In this document: positions 1-7,946 of the stretch, in pieces | Numbering within the stretch: the first letter of the stretch is position 1 | Layout: the number at the start of each line of letters is the position of its first letter | From: Sinimarinibacterium flocculans | GTDB lineage: Bacteria > Pseudomonadota > Gammaproteobacteria > Nevskiales > Nevskiaceae | Reading direction: 5' to 3' | Assembly: GCF_003201205.1 (NCBI RefSeq) | Contig: NZ_QICN01000001.1 | Location: 1 to 64,000, forward strand | Length of the DNA: 64,000 bases | Notes under the pieces: model-generated | What the model saw: only the letters and a program-made list of their open reading frames with translations | Database searches by the model: none | What the model was told of the DNA's origin: nothing | Made by a program: the position numbers and the translations under genes

Positions 1-1
1 G

Positions 2-64
2 ACGCCCGCCGACTATGCACGGCAGCTCGCTGCCACAGCGATATCATCAACTCACGGGCTCTAA
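2..64 (+). CDS. 3' tail of a gene cut by the window edge, possibly an IS3-type transposase
   Basis: An open frame enters from outside the window and ends at TAA after about 20 codons. The tail reads TPADYARQLAATAISSTHGL. The TPADYA segment resembles the final turn of integrase-core transposases of the IS3 group, which often end in 'LTPxxYA' followed by a short variable tail. That likeness is from memory, and the fragment is too short for a firm call. No terminal inverted repeat could be confirmed downstream. It could equally be the end of an unrelated gene. Confidence 0.3.
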   Translation, partial: TPADYARQLAATAISSTHGL

Positions 65-104
65 TCGAAACGCTACTCAACGCGGGGTAACGTCGTATCC
101 ACAT

Positions 105-533
105 CTATATGCTTCCAGTTACGACGATGCGGGCGTCGAGGCCGGCAACGAGTCGGTACGGCAGGAGCCAGAGTTTGCGGTCCTTGTCCCATCGGGCGCC
201 TGCGGCCTTCACGTCTTGCCGTAGTTCCAGCTCGTCGAGGGCGATACGGATGTGGACCGGAGTGTCAGCAGCGGGGGCGTTGCGAGCCCTCGGTACGCTC
301 CACGGAATTTCTTCTTTGATCAGCTCGACGGTCTTGAGGCGGCGTTGGCCGACGGGGTCGTAGCGGTAGCGCACGGCTAACAAGCGCGGGCCGTACTTGG
401 CTTGCAGTTTCCTGGTGCCGTTCTCGCCGGGGCGCAGGGTCAGGCGGGTGCGCAAGGCGGGCGCGATCTTGTCGGCACGCACAGTGTTTGGCGCACCGGA
501 GGTTGCGAAGGCGCTTCGCGTTGCGCGGTGCAT
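105..533 (-). CDS. Uncharacterised small protein
   Basis: A 142-codon frame whose product I recognise only as a recurrent hypothetical protein, often found beside mobile DNA. The conserved-looking parts are an N-terminal beta-rich stretch (LTLRPGENGTRKLQAKYG, then RYRYDPVGQRRLKTVELI) and a C-terminal LRQDVKAAGARWDKDRKLW segment that resembles a compact fold with a conserved Trp-Arg pattern. There is no signal peptide and no membrane segment. The start is uncertain: the first ATG gives 142 residues, while GTG at 482 or TTG at 455 would begin nearer the conserved part. No function is proposed. Its position next to a possible transposase tail suggests accessory DNA. Confidence 0.6.
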   Translation of the reverse strand: MHRATRSAFATSGAPNTVRADKIAPALRTRLTLRPGENGTRKLQAKYGPRLLAVRYRYDPVGQRRLKTVELIKEEIPWSVPRARNAPAADTPVHIRIALDELELRQDVKAAGARWDKDRKLWLLPYRLVAGLDARIVVTGSI

Positions 534-868
534 GGCCGCCCCGATGAATCCCCAGAATCGGACGATATGCCTGTCGGGTCGGTTTTGCGAGGTACTTTTC
601 TAGTCGGGGTGTGAAGTTGTTCGCAGGTGTGGTGCGAAGGGCCGGTTCTCAGTTTGCGCTTTACGCGCTGCGCGCGGCCCTCTCCCCGACCCTCCCGCAG
701 GCGGGAGAGGGGGAACTTTCAAATAGGACTTTCCGGACTCGGTGGTGGGGGCCGCGTCGGGCAACCCCTCGATACACCGCAGCGGTGCTGCGGCACTCGG
801 GGCGAACGGGCGAGTATGGGGTGCCGTGGAGTGGCGGCGGTGCGCAGTGCAGTGAGGGATAAAAGAGA
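534..868. other. Intergenic stretch without a convincing gene
   Basis: About 330 bases between the small hypothetical gene and the terminator of the protease gene. The only structure seen is the CCCTCTCCC palindromic repeat listed separately. Short open frames here look like GC-driven chance frames: none has a ribosome-binding site or a recognisable product. Confidence 0.6.
678..711. repeat. GC-rich palindromic intergenic repeat (CCCTCTCCC type), copy 1
   Basis: The outer arms CCCTCTCCC and GGGAGAGGG are perfect complements. They enclose a second stem, CTCCCGC-AG-GCGGGAG, that competes with the outer pairing. A second copy of the same outer arms lies at 36833-36855. Such CCCTCTCCC/GGGAGAGGG palindromes are scattered between genes in several proteobacterial genomes. 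They can act as weak terminators or mRNA stabilisers, but no function is shown here. Confidence 0.6.
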
Positions 869-898
869 AAGGCCGCGAGCATGACTGCTCGCGGCCTT
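861..898 (-). terminator. Rho-independent terminator of the subtilisin-like protease gene
   Basis: A perfect 13-bp stem (AAGGCCGCGAGCA / TGCTCGCGGCCTT) with a 4-base loop lies 18 bases beyond the protease stop codon. On the minus strand it is followed by the T-rich run TTTCTCTTTT. Confidence 0.9.
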
Positions 899-916
899 GA
901 TGGTCCCGCTGGTCGA

Positions 917-3496
917 TCAGTTCGGGAAGGGCACGGTGGCGTAGGTGCGCATCGCGTAGGCGGCGTACTCGGCGCGGGTGACGGCGGTGCGTGGTGCGAT
1001 GCGGGCCTGCCCGTCGATGATCTCGGCATCGAGGATGCGCAGGTTCAGGGCTTCCTGGACGTGGCCGAGCAGGGCCGGATCGACTTCCGCCGCATCGGAG
1101 ACCGGGACGGGGTTGCCGTCGGCGTCCGGTGCGGTGAGTGCGGCGCCGGCATGACCGTCTGCCCGGTCCTGCAGGCCGATGGCCTGGACCAGCGCGTAGG
1201 CGACCTGCTGGCGCGTGACCGGCGCGCCGGTGTCGAAGCTGTTGCCGGAAAGCGGCAGCAGCGGCCGGGACGCGGTGTCACGGCTGAGCAGGAGCTGGCC
1301 GCTGCGGGTCACGGCCTCTGCCGCGGCGGCGACGTGCCCGGCGTCGGCCGGGATGTCGGCGAAGCGCAGGCTGCCGTCGTGTGCGCGCGTCTGGCGCACG
1401 CCCCAGGCCATCAGGTACTCGACGAACTGGGCGCGTGTCAGCGGCGCATCCGGGTCGAAGCCACCGGGCAGGCCGTCGATCAGTCGTGCGGTGACGGCGG
1501 CGAGCACGTACTCCTCCAGCGGATGGCCGGCCACGTCATCGACGCCGCGCGGTTCCGCGGCGGCGAACTGCGTGACGTTGACGTCGGCCGAGCCGGGGCC
1601 GGCGATGCCGTTGGTGACGCCGGCCGGGTCGACCGGCACGCCGGACACCGAGCCGATGCCGCGCACGGTGACGGTCCAGGTGCCGGGAACGCCGCGGCCG
1701 ACGGCGGCAACGGTGGAACCGAGCAGCGGCAGGGCAATACCGGAGCCGTAGCGATTGCCTTCCGGGTCGATCAGCACGACGGCGCAGGTGCAGGGGTTGC
1801 CGAGCGGCTGGGTCCACTGCGCGGTGACCAGCGCGATGTCGGTACCGACCTCGAACTGCGATTCGGTGACCGGGCCCACGGGGAGGAAGTCGATCGTGAA
1901 GCGCTCGCTGGTGGCGTCACCCAGGCCGATCTCGGCGTAGAAGCCGCGCTGCGTGTGGTTGGTCTTGCCGTAGTCGCTGCGCAGGTCCAGCGCCATCGCC
2001 AGCGCAGCCTCGACGTTGGCAAAGCCGGCGCCCGCTTCCCACGGTGCGTAGCCGGGCATGTTGGTCGCGGTCTGCTTGAAGATCTGCTTGACCTCGCGCC
2101 AGGTGAGCGCGGGGTTGGCTTCGAGCAGCAGGGCGGTCAGACCGGCGAGGTGCGGCGCGGCCATGCTGGTGCCGGTCTTGCGCGTGTAGAACGGAATCAG
2201 CTCCAGCGGGATTTCGCCGGACTCGATGTCCGCCTGCGTGTCGAGCGGCGCGAACGGGTCGGCGGCGACCGCGCGGGCGGCGATGTAGTTGGTGCCCGGC
2301 GTGACGACCGTCGGGCGGTCCTCGACCACGTAGGTCTCGCCGTCCACCTCGACCGTGTAGGTCGGGTGCGCCAGCGAGCCGCGCGAGGACGACGGTGCCA
2401 GCAGGCCGGACTTCTCGCCGTTGCCGGCGACGATGACCCACGGCGCCTTCTTGAAGTTGCCGGTGATCGTGTCCTGGCCCGAGCCGGCGTTGCCGGCCGA
2501 GAACACGACGATGACGCCACGGTCGGCCAGCGCCTTGGTGGCGATGTTGGTCGGGTTGTCCGGATCGAAGCAGGTGCCGACGTCGCCGGTATCGCCGAAG
2601 GAGTTGGTGACGATGCGCAGGTTCAGCTCCGGCGCCTCGTCGAGCAGCTGCAGGGCGTAGTCGAAGCCGCCGAGCGAGTCGAGCACCAGCAGCGCGGCGC
2701 CGGAACCGTAGCCGGCGATGCTGGCGCCGCGCGCAGCACCGGCAAAGCGGCCGCCGGACGCGGTGCCGTCGCCGCCGGCGATGCCGGCCACGTGCGTGCC
2801 GTGCGAGCCGAGCAGGTCGGTATTGGGCACGCCTTCGATCGGCGTGAACGGCGCCATCTCGTTCTCGGTGAGGCTGCGCAGGTTCAGGTGGCCGAGCGCG
2901 TTGCGCACCACCTTGTCACCGTAGAACAGGTCCGGATGGGTGGCGTCGATGCCCGAGTCGTTGACGAGGATGGTCACGCCCTTGCCGGTGATCGGTTCGC
3001 CGGCGGCGTTGACCAGCTCCGGCGCGGCGTAGGCCTGGTCGACGGAGGTGAGTTCGCGGGCGACGTCGTCCTCGTAGCTCAGCGGCGCGTTCCAGCGTAC
3101 CGAGCGCACACCCGGCAGTTGCTGCAGGGCCTCGATCTGGCCACGCGTGGCGAGCACGCCGGCGATCGGCAGGCGCTTGAGTGCGAAACCGGTCAGGCCG
3201 AGCTGTTCGAGCAGGCTGATGCGGTCGAGCCCGAGCGGGCCGCTGCCGTGGAAACTGACGATGACTTCGAGCAGTTCGGCATCGCCGAGCAGGCTGATCC
3301 GTTCGGCGGTGGCCGCCTCGGGATCGGCGCACTGGGCGTCGGCAACCGGTGGCGGCGAGGGCAGCGGCGTGACCGTCCCGGGCTGGGTCGGCGCGGCGCC
3401 GGTGTCGGGTGCCGTACTGCTGCCGCAGGCGGTCAGCAGGGCAAAGAGCAACAACAGGGCGCCGCGGCTGCGGACCCGGGTCGCAACATGGTTCAT
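917..3496 (-). CDS. Subtilisin-like (S8) serine protease lipoprotein with C-terminal SLH repeats
   Basis: An 859-residue secreted protease, probably anchored as a lipoprotein. Residues 12-24 form a lipoprotein signal ending in LTAC (Cys24). A propeptide-like region (about 55-150) is followed by the S8 catalytic domain: Asp180 in NDSG, His232 in SHGTHVAG, Asn298 in TNSF and Ser444 in GTSMAAP. A long insertion (about 365-435) precedes the serine. A beta-rich region of about 500-640 leads to three S-layer-homology-like repeats (about 650-855) with TRAQF, TRQQV and TRAEY signatures. AAGGGGA lies 8 bases before the ATG. The gene stands alone and has a strong terminator. SLH modules usually bind peptidoglycan-linked polymers and are uncommon in proteobacteria, so their role on a lipoprotein is unclear. 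Confidence 0.93.
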   Translation of the reverse strand: MNHVATRVRSRGALLLLFALLTACGSSTAPDTGAAPTQPGTVTPLPSPPPVADAQCADPEAATAERISLLGDAELLEVIVSFHGSGPLGLDRISLLEQLGLTGFALKRLPIAGVLATRGQIEALQQLPGVRSVRWNAPLSYEDDVARELTSVDQAYAAPELVNAAGEPITGKGVTILVNDSGIDATHPDLFYGDKVVRNALGHLNLRSLTENEMAPFTPIEGVPNTDLLGSHGTHVAGIAGGDGTASGGRFAGAARGASIAGYGSGAALLVLDSLGGFDYALQLLDEAPELNLRIVTNSFGDTGDVGTCFDPDNPTNIATKALADRGVIVVFSAGNAGSGQDTITGNFKKAPWVIVAGNGEKSGLLAPSSSRGSLAHPTYTVEVDGETYVVEDRPTVVTPGTNYIAARAVAADPFAPLDTQADIESGEIPLELIPFYTRKTGTSMAAPHLAGLTALLLEANPALTWREVKQIFKQTATNMPGYAPWEAGAGFANVEAALAMALDLRSDYGKTNHTQRGFYAEIGLGDATSERFTIDFLPVGPVTESQFEVGTDIALVTAQWTQPLGNPCTCAVVLIDPEGNRYGSGIALPLLGSTVAAVGRGVPGTWTVTVRGIGSVSGVPVDPAGVTNGIAGPGSADVNVTQFAAAEPRGVDDVAGHPLEEYVLAAVTARLIDGLPGGFDPDAPLTRAQFVEYLMAWGVRQTRAHDGSLRFADIPADAGHVAAAAEAVTRSGQLLLSRDTASRPLLPLSGNSFDTGAPVTRQQVAYALVQAIGLQDRADGHAGAALTAPDADGNPVPVSDAAEVDPALLGHVQEALNLRILDAEIIDGQARIAPRTAVTRAEYAAYAMRTYATVPFPN

Positions 3497-3721
3497 CTCT
3501 CATCCCCTTCAAATGACAGCAGGCCCGGCCTCTGACGGGCCGGATGACCGGTACCAGAAGCACGAAACGTACCGGGGAGCGGAGTGTAAGGCCGTGGCCC
3601 GCCAAGCGCGTCCGGGTTTTCCCGCAGCGCTTGCCGTGGGGCGCGAGGCTGTTGTATCTACAGGGCTAGATAGCGCGGCGGTGTGCCACCGCTCGCGACA
3701 CCAGAAGAACGGGACGCAGCG

Positions 3722-4636
3722 ATGCCAGAACAGGGGGACAGCGGCCTCGACCGGCTCATCGAGTCGCTGTACGGCTGCGTGGTCGAGCAGTCCGATACGC
3801 AGTTCATGACCGCGGCCCTCGAGCGCCTGTGCCAGTGGTGCGGTGCCGGTGCCGGTGCCTGGCTGCTGCAGACCGTGCAGGGCCAGCGCGTGGACTTCGC
3901 GGCCTGGCCGGCGCCGATCGCGCCGGAGGAAGTGGCCGGGATCACCTTTCCGGACGGGCAGCGCAGCGGCCCGGTGACGTCGCTGGCCGCCGACTGGCGG
4001 ATCGACGGGCGTTCTGCCGCGGCGGCCGAGGGCTTCCACCTGATGCACCGGGGTACGGCGATGCACAGCACGGTGCTGCTGCTGTTCGCGGACACGCCGA
4101 CCGGCGTGGACGATGCCCTGCGGCGGGCGCTCGGTCACCTGGTGCAGGCGGCCAGCCTGTCATTGCTGCAGCTGGTCCAGCGCGACGAATGGCTGCAGGC
4201 CATGGGCCGCCACTCGCGCGGGTCGGCGGCACTGGTCGACGAGCAGGGCCGGGTGGTGCTGGCCAGCCGGCGGTTCTTCGACTTGCTGCCCGATGCGCCG
4301 GGTGAAGGCACGGAGCGTCGCCTGCCGTTTCCGCTACCGGCCGGTGTGGCGGCCGACGGAACCGGCGAGTTCACCGCGGACGGACTGCACTTTCGCGTGC
4401 AGCGCCGCGGCGGGCTGCTGCTGATCAATGCGCGCCGGCCGCACCCGCTCGACGCCCTGTCGGCGCGCGAGCAGCAGATCGCGCGCGCGCTGGCCGCCGG
4501 CAAGACCTTCAAGAGCATCGCGCGCGAGTACGACATCGCCATCAGCACGGTGGCCAATCACGCCTCACGCATCTACCGCAAGCTCGGCCTGTACCGCCGC
4601 GAGGAACTGGTCGGCCTGCTGCGCAAGGCGGCGTGA
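3722..4636 (+). CDS. LuxR-type transcriptional regulator with an uncharacterised N-terminal sensor
   Basis: A 304-residue protein with a C-terminal LuxR/GerE helix-turn-helix. It runs from LSAREQQIARALAAGKT through IAREYDIAISTVANHASRIY to the end, covering about 240-300. The upstream 230 residues look like a PAS- or GAF-type sensory region (RGSAALVDEQGRVVLASRRF is PAS-like), but no autoinducer-binding motif was recognised. I chose the ATG preceded by GGGACG. An in-frame GTG at 3683 would add 13 residues. The gene reads away from the protease and toward the following MBL-fold hydrolase gene, 78 bases downstream, so regulation of either neighbour is possible but not shown. Confidence 0.85.
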   Translation: MPEQGDSGLDRLIESLYGCVVEQSDTQFMTAALERLCQWCGAGAGAWLLQTVQGQRVDFAAWPAPIAPEEVAGITFPDGQRSGPVTSLAADWRIDGRSAAAAEGFHLMHRGTAMHSTVLLLFADTPTGVDDALRRALGHLVQAASLSLLQLVQRDEWLQAMGRHSRGSAALVDEQGRVVLASRRFFDLLPDAPGEGTERRLPFPLPAGVAADGTGEFTADGLHFRVQRRGGLLLINARRPHPLDALSAREQQIARALAAGKTFKSIAREYDIAISTVANHASRIYRKLGLYRREELVGLLRKAA

Positions 4637-4714
4637 GGGCCTGCCCATGACTGCCGGAATGCCGCACAATCGCAGGCTTGCCTGCCGGCCGGTCCGTTCT
4701 GCACGACACTGATC

Positions 4715-5674
4715 ATGTCTCCGAGTTCTCAGCTTCCGCCCACCCGCGACTACGATCACGGCATCACCTGCGTCGACACGCTGCAGGAACGTCCGGGCCT
4801 GGCCTGCTGCTATCTGCTGCAGCGCGGCGACGACGTCGCCTTCGTCGAAGCCGGTACCGCGCACGGCGTGCCGCGCCTGCTCGCGTTGCTCGAGGCGCGC
4901 GGCATCGCCCGCGAACGGGTGCGCTACGTGATTCCCACGCATGTGCATCTCGATCACGCCGGCGGCGCCGGTGTGCTGATGCGCGAGCTGCCTGCCGCGA
5001 AGCTGGTCGCCCATCCGCGCGGCGCGCGGCACCTGATCGATCCGTCGAAGCTGATTGCCGGCGCCCAGGCGGTCTATGGCACCGCTGCGGTGCAGCGCAT
5101 GTACGGCGAGATCGCGCCGGTGCCGGAGTCTCGCGTGATCGCCGCCGAAGACGCTGCGCGGCTGCCGCTGGGCGATGCCGAGCTGCAGTTCATCGACTCA
5201 CCGGGTCACGCGCGGCACCACTTCTGCGTCTGGGACCCGGTGTCGCGCGGCTTCTTCACCGGCGACACCTTCGGCCTGTCCTATCGCGAGTTCGACGGAC
5301 CCGGCGGCCCGTTCCTGTTCCCTACGACCACGCCGGTGCAGTTCGAGCCGGACGCGTGGATGCACACGCTGGACCGCCTGCTGTCGTTTGCGCCGCAGCG
5401 CATGTACCTGACCCACTTCGGCAGCGTGGAGAACGTGCCGCAGCTCGCGCAGACCCTGCGCGCAGGCATCGAGCGCTATCGCACCATCGCCGGACAACTC
5501 GCCGCGGCGCCCAACCGCCACGCCCAGCTGGTGGCGGCGCTGGTGGCCGACGCCCTGCGCGAGCTGGCGATGCTCGATGCGCCGGTCTCGGAGGCGCGCG
5601 CGCGCAAGCTGCTTGCTTTCGACATGGAACTCAACGCCCAGGGACTGGGCGTCTGGCTGAACGGACGCGCCTAG
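4715..5674 (+). CDS. MBL-fold metallo-hydrolase
   Basis: A 319-residue cytoplasmic hydrolase of the metallo-beta-lactamase fold. The signature THVHLDHAGG places two metal ligands at His76 and His78 and two more at Asp80 and His81. Later ligands are likely in SPGHARHH and in the FTGDTFG aspartate. The C-terminal 70 residues are helical (AGIERYRTIAGQ onward), as in glyoxalase II-like or VarG-like single-domain relatives. The substrate is unknown. The stop codon TAG is part of the CTAG target duplication of the MITE-like element that follows, so the gene ends exactly where the insertion begins. Confidence 0.85.
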   Translation: MSPSSQLPPTRDYDHGITCVDTLQERPGLACCYLLQRGDDVAFVEAGTAHGVPRLLALLEARGIARERVRYVIPTHVHLDHAGGAGVLMRELPAAKLVAHPRGARHLIDPSKLIAGAQAVYGTAAVQRMYGEIAPVPESRVIAAEDAARLPLGDAELQFIDSPGHARHHFCVWDPVSRGFFTGDTFGLSYREFDGPGGPFLFPTTTPVQFEPDAWMHTLDRLLSFAPQRMYLTHFGSVENVPQLAQTLRAGIERYRTIAGQLAAAPNRHAQLVAALVADALRELAMLDAPVSEARARKLLAFDMELNAQGLGVWLNGRA

Positions 5675-5919
5675 CCCGCATTTCTCATAGGGGGATCGAG
5701 TGATGGCCGTCGGTCGAGGAGGCCAGTGGCGCCGGGCTGGAGCGAAAGACATGGTTGTTCCATGGCTTGAGTGAAGCCCAAGCCATTGGCCCCGCAGACA
5801 GGCCAGCGCCGATCAGCCTTCGATCCTTCCGACACTCTGTTCAGAGCACGCCGCATGAACGATCCAATGCTCTTCAACTTGCGCACGGGGATCGAAGGCG
5901 ACCCTGTGAGAAATGCGGG
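5675..5919. mobile_element. MITE-like element, 245 bp, with CTAG target duplication
   Basis: The left end CCCGCATTTCTCATAGGG (5675-5692) and the right end CCCTGTGAGAAATGCGGG (5902-5919) are inverted complements matching at 17 of 18 positions. CTAG flanks both sides (5671-5674 and 5920-5923). The interior has no convincing gene. This is the structure expected of a non-autonomous element moved by a transposase encoded elsewhere. The TGAGAAATGCGGG end reminds me of IS1380-type elements, but I cannot verify the family. Confidence 0.75.
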
Positions 5920-5963
5920 CTAGACGATGTCGTGAAGGCCCGGCCGGTGCCTGCGCCCGGCGA

Positions 5964-5984
5964 GGCATGACTCGATGTCATGCC
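5964..5984. terminator. Possible weak terminator hairpin of the downstream lipoprotein hydrolase gene
   Basis: GGCATGAC and GTCATGCC form a perfect 8-bp stem around TCGAT, about 70 bases past the hydrolase stop codon. There is no T-run on either side, so an operator or a chance palindrome is equally possible. Confidence 0.3.
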
Positions 5985-6053
5985 CAGCTGCGCGAACACG
6001 GCCGGCGGGCCTGAGAACGTGGCGCGATGTCGCGCAACGGACGGCTTGCCGGG

Positions 6054-7865
6054 CTACACGCCCTCGCGCACGATCTCGCCCGGCGCCAGCAGCGGCAGCT
6101 GCACGCTGCCCGAGAGGTTGAGCGCCGGCACCAGCAGATCGCGCGACCAGGTAACCGGGAACTGCGGGTGGAAGCCGAAGACCAGCAGGCCGATCTGATC
6201 ACCCTCGGCGAAACGCTCAGCGATGCCGGTCATCTCCAGGGTATGCCGGCCGAAGCCGCGCAGCGTCGTGAGCTGGTCGTCGACCAGGTCCCAGCGCTCG
6301 GTGCCCGCGGCGCGACGGCCGACACCGACGAAGAGAATCGGATCGCAGCCGAGCTGGAGGATCGGCGTCGCGCAGGCGGTCATCTCCAGGCCGGACAGTC
6401 CGGTGACCTCGACATCGAGCAGCGGCACGCCGGCGAGGATCGCGCCGCCCGCCTCCACGGTCCGTAGCGGCTGGGTGGCGAGCATCGCCTCGCGCGCGCC
6501 GTTGCCGAGCAGCGAGCCGAGTGCGCCGAGCGTGCCGCTGAGCTGCGGCGTCTCCGCGGCGATCTCGAAGCCTTCGCCGCCGCGCTTGACGCTGCGCACG
6601 GCGATGGCGTCGTCATCGGCAAGGCTCAGGCAGACATCGCTGCCGGTGGCCAGCGCCGTGTCGACGGCGCCGGACTGGCCGCGCAGCTTCTCCTCGAACC
6701 ATGCGAAGCGCACGGCGGGCAGGTCGATGCTGCCGCAGGCACCGCTGCCGCCGGCATCCTGAAAGTTGGGCAGCGTCAGTGCCGCGTAGAACGGGTCGAG
6801 CGGACCTTCGAGCGCTTCGGTCGACAGCGGCAGGATGTGTCCGGACTGATGCGTCAGCAGGCGCACGTCGCCGCCGCGTGCCTTCATGCATTCGTAGTTG
6901 CGCAGGCCATCGTTGAAGTTGAACAGCGTGTCCCTGAAGCCCTGCGTGATCAGCGCGTCGACCGCGGGAACCGGGCCGGGCGGCACGAGGAAGGTATCGG
7001 GCGTCGCGAACATGAAGTCCTGCGGGCCGGGCGCTACACCGTCGCAGAAGTAGCGCACGCTGTGATAGGCGAAGAAGTTGCGGCCGGCTTCGGGAAAGTC
7101 GTTGGTGAGCGCGCCCTGCACGAGGGTCTCGACGATCGCCTCGTCCTGGTTCAGGCCGACGGGAATCTCGCCCGCGGTGAGGCCGGTGACGTTGCTCGCC
7201 TCGCCGCCGGCAACCAGCACCAGCGCCCAGCCGGATTTGATGACCTCGTGCGGGTTGAGCGCGTAGACAAGGTCGTGCGGCGTGATGTCGGGGGCGATCA
7301 CGCGCAGGCGGTGCTTGGGATCGGCGCCGAACAGCAGGAACTGGTACATGCCGCCGTAGGAGCCGCCGTAGCTGCCGACGTACATCTCGCCGTTCTCGCG
7401 CCGGCGCAGGCCTTCGAGATCCTCCGCCCAGTCGAGCACGGCGACGAGATTCTGGCCTTCGTAGTCCGGGTCCATCACACGCACGGTGCCGCTGGACTCG
7501 CCGAAGCCGCGCTGGTCGATCGAGATCACGTAGTAGCCGGCGTCGTTGAGCCGCTTGATGAAGCTGCCGTCCGGGGCGCCGGTTTCGCGCGAGCCGCCGT
7601 AGCCATGGCCCTGGAGCACCAGCGGATAGGTCTTGCCCGCCTGCAGCTGCGTGGGTTCGAACACCTGGACGACGGTCGTGTCGCCAGTGACGGGCGAGGC
7701 GATCTCCTGACGGTAGCTGGTGCCGGCGCGGTCGGCCGTCACGGCGACCCGCGGCGGCGACTCGCCTGCGGTTAGCGGATTGCCGCCGGAAGAGGAGCCT
7801 CCGTCGTCGCTGCAGGCGGACAACAGCAGGACGAGCCCGGCAAGGGCAGGAATACGCATCGACAT
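6054..7865 (-). CDS. Alpha/beta-hydrolase lipoprotein (S15/CocE-like)
   Basis: A 603-residue predicted lipoprotein: the signal MSMRIPALAGLVLLLSAC places the lipid-attached cysteine at Cys18. The hydrolase core includes an oxyanion-type LQGHGYGGS (about 84-92), a SIDQRGFGESSG strand-turn, and the nucleophile elbow GGSYGG with Ser169. A late histidine in HQSGHILP probably completes the triad. The pattern fits the X-Pro dipeptidyl-peptidase/CocE group, acting on peptides or esters outside the cytoplasmic membrane. The C-terminal third is a beta-rich domain typical of that group. GGAGGAG lies 8 bases before the chosen ATG. The next upstream gene on the other strand also encodes a lipoprotein hydrolase. 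Confidence 0.87.
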   Translation of the reverse strand: MSMRIPALAGLVLLLSACSDDGGSSSGGNPLTAGESPPRVAVTADRAGTSYRQEIASPVTGDTTVVQVFEPTQLQAGKTYPLVLQGHGYGGSRETGAPDGSFIKRLNDAGYYVISIDQRGFGESSGTVRVMDPDYEGQNLVAVLDWAEDLEGLRRRENGEMYVGSYGGSYGGMYQFLLFGADPKHRLRVIAPDITPHDLVYALNPHEVIKSGWALVLVAGGEASNVTGLTAGEIPVGLNQDEAIVETLVQGALTNDFPEAGRNFFAYHSVRYFCDGVAPGPQDFMFATPDTFLVPPGPVPAVDALITQGFRDTLFNFNDGLRNYECMKARGGDVRLLTHQSGHILPLSTEALEGPLDPFYAALTLPNFQDAGGSGACGSIDLPAVRFAWFEEKLRGQSGAVDTALATGSDVCLSLADDDAIAVRSVKRGGEGFEIAAETPQLSGTLGALGSLLGNGAREAMLATQPLRTVEAGGAILAGVPLLDVEVTGLSGLEMTACATPILQLGCDPILFVGVGRRAAGTERWDLVDDQLTTLRGFGRHTLEMTGIAERFAEGDQIGLLVFGFHPQFPVTWSRDLLVPALNLSGSVQLPLLAPGEIVREGV

Positions 7866-7917
7866 GGGGCACTCTCCTCCAAAAGACTGCGGCACTATCC
7901 TGTGCCTGGTACGTCCG

Positions 7918-7930
7918 TGATCGCGGATCA
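7918..7930. promoter_or_regulatory. Short palindrome in a divergent intergenic region
   Basis: TGATC-GCG-GATCA is a perfect 5+3+5 dyad in the 81-base gap between two divergent lipoprotein genes. It could be an operator shared by both, but such short dyads also arise by chance. Confidence 0.2.
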
Positions 7931-7946
7931 GATTACGCTTTTGTGA

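Noticed and set aside
881-3535. An open frame of more than 880 codons on the plus strand, opposite the subtilisin-like protease gene
   Set aside because: It is a GC-driven shadow: its product is an arginine- and alanine-rich string with no domain, no ribosome-binding site and no conserved motif, while the opposite strand has a full protease with catalytic triad.
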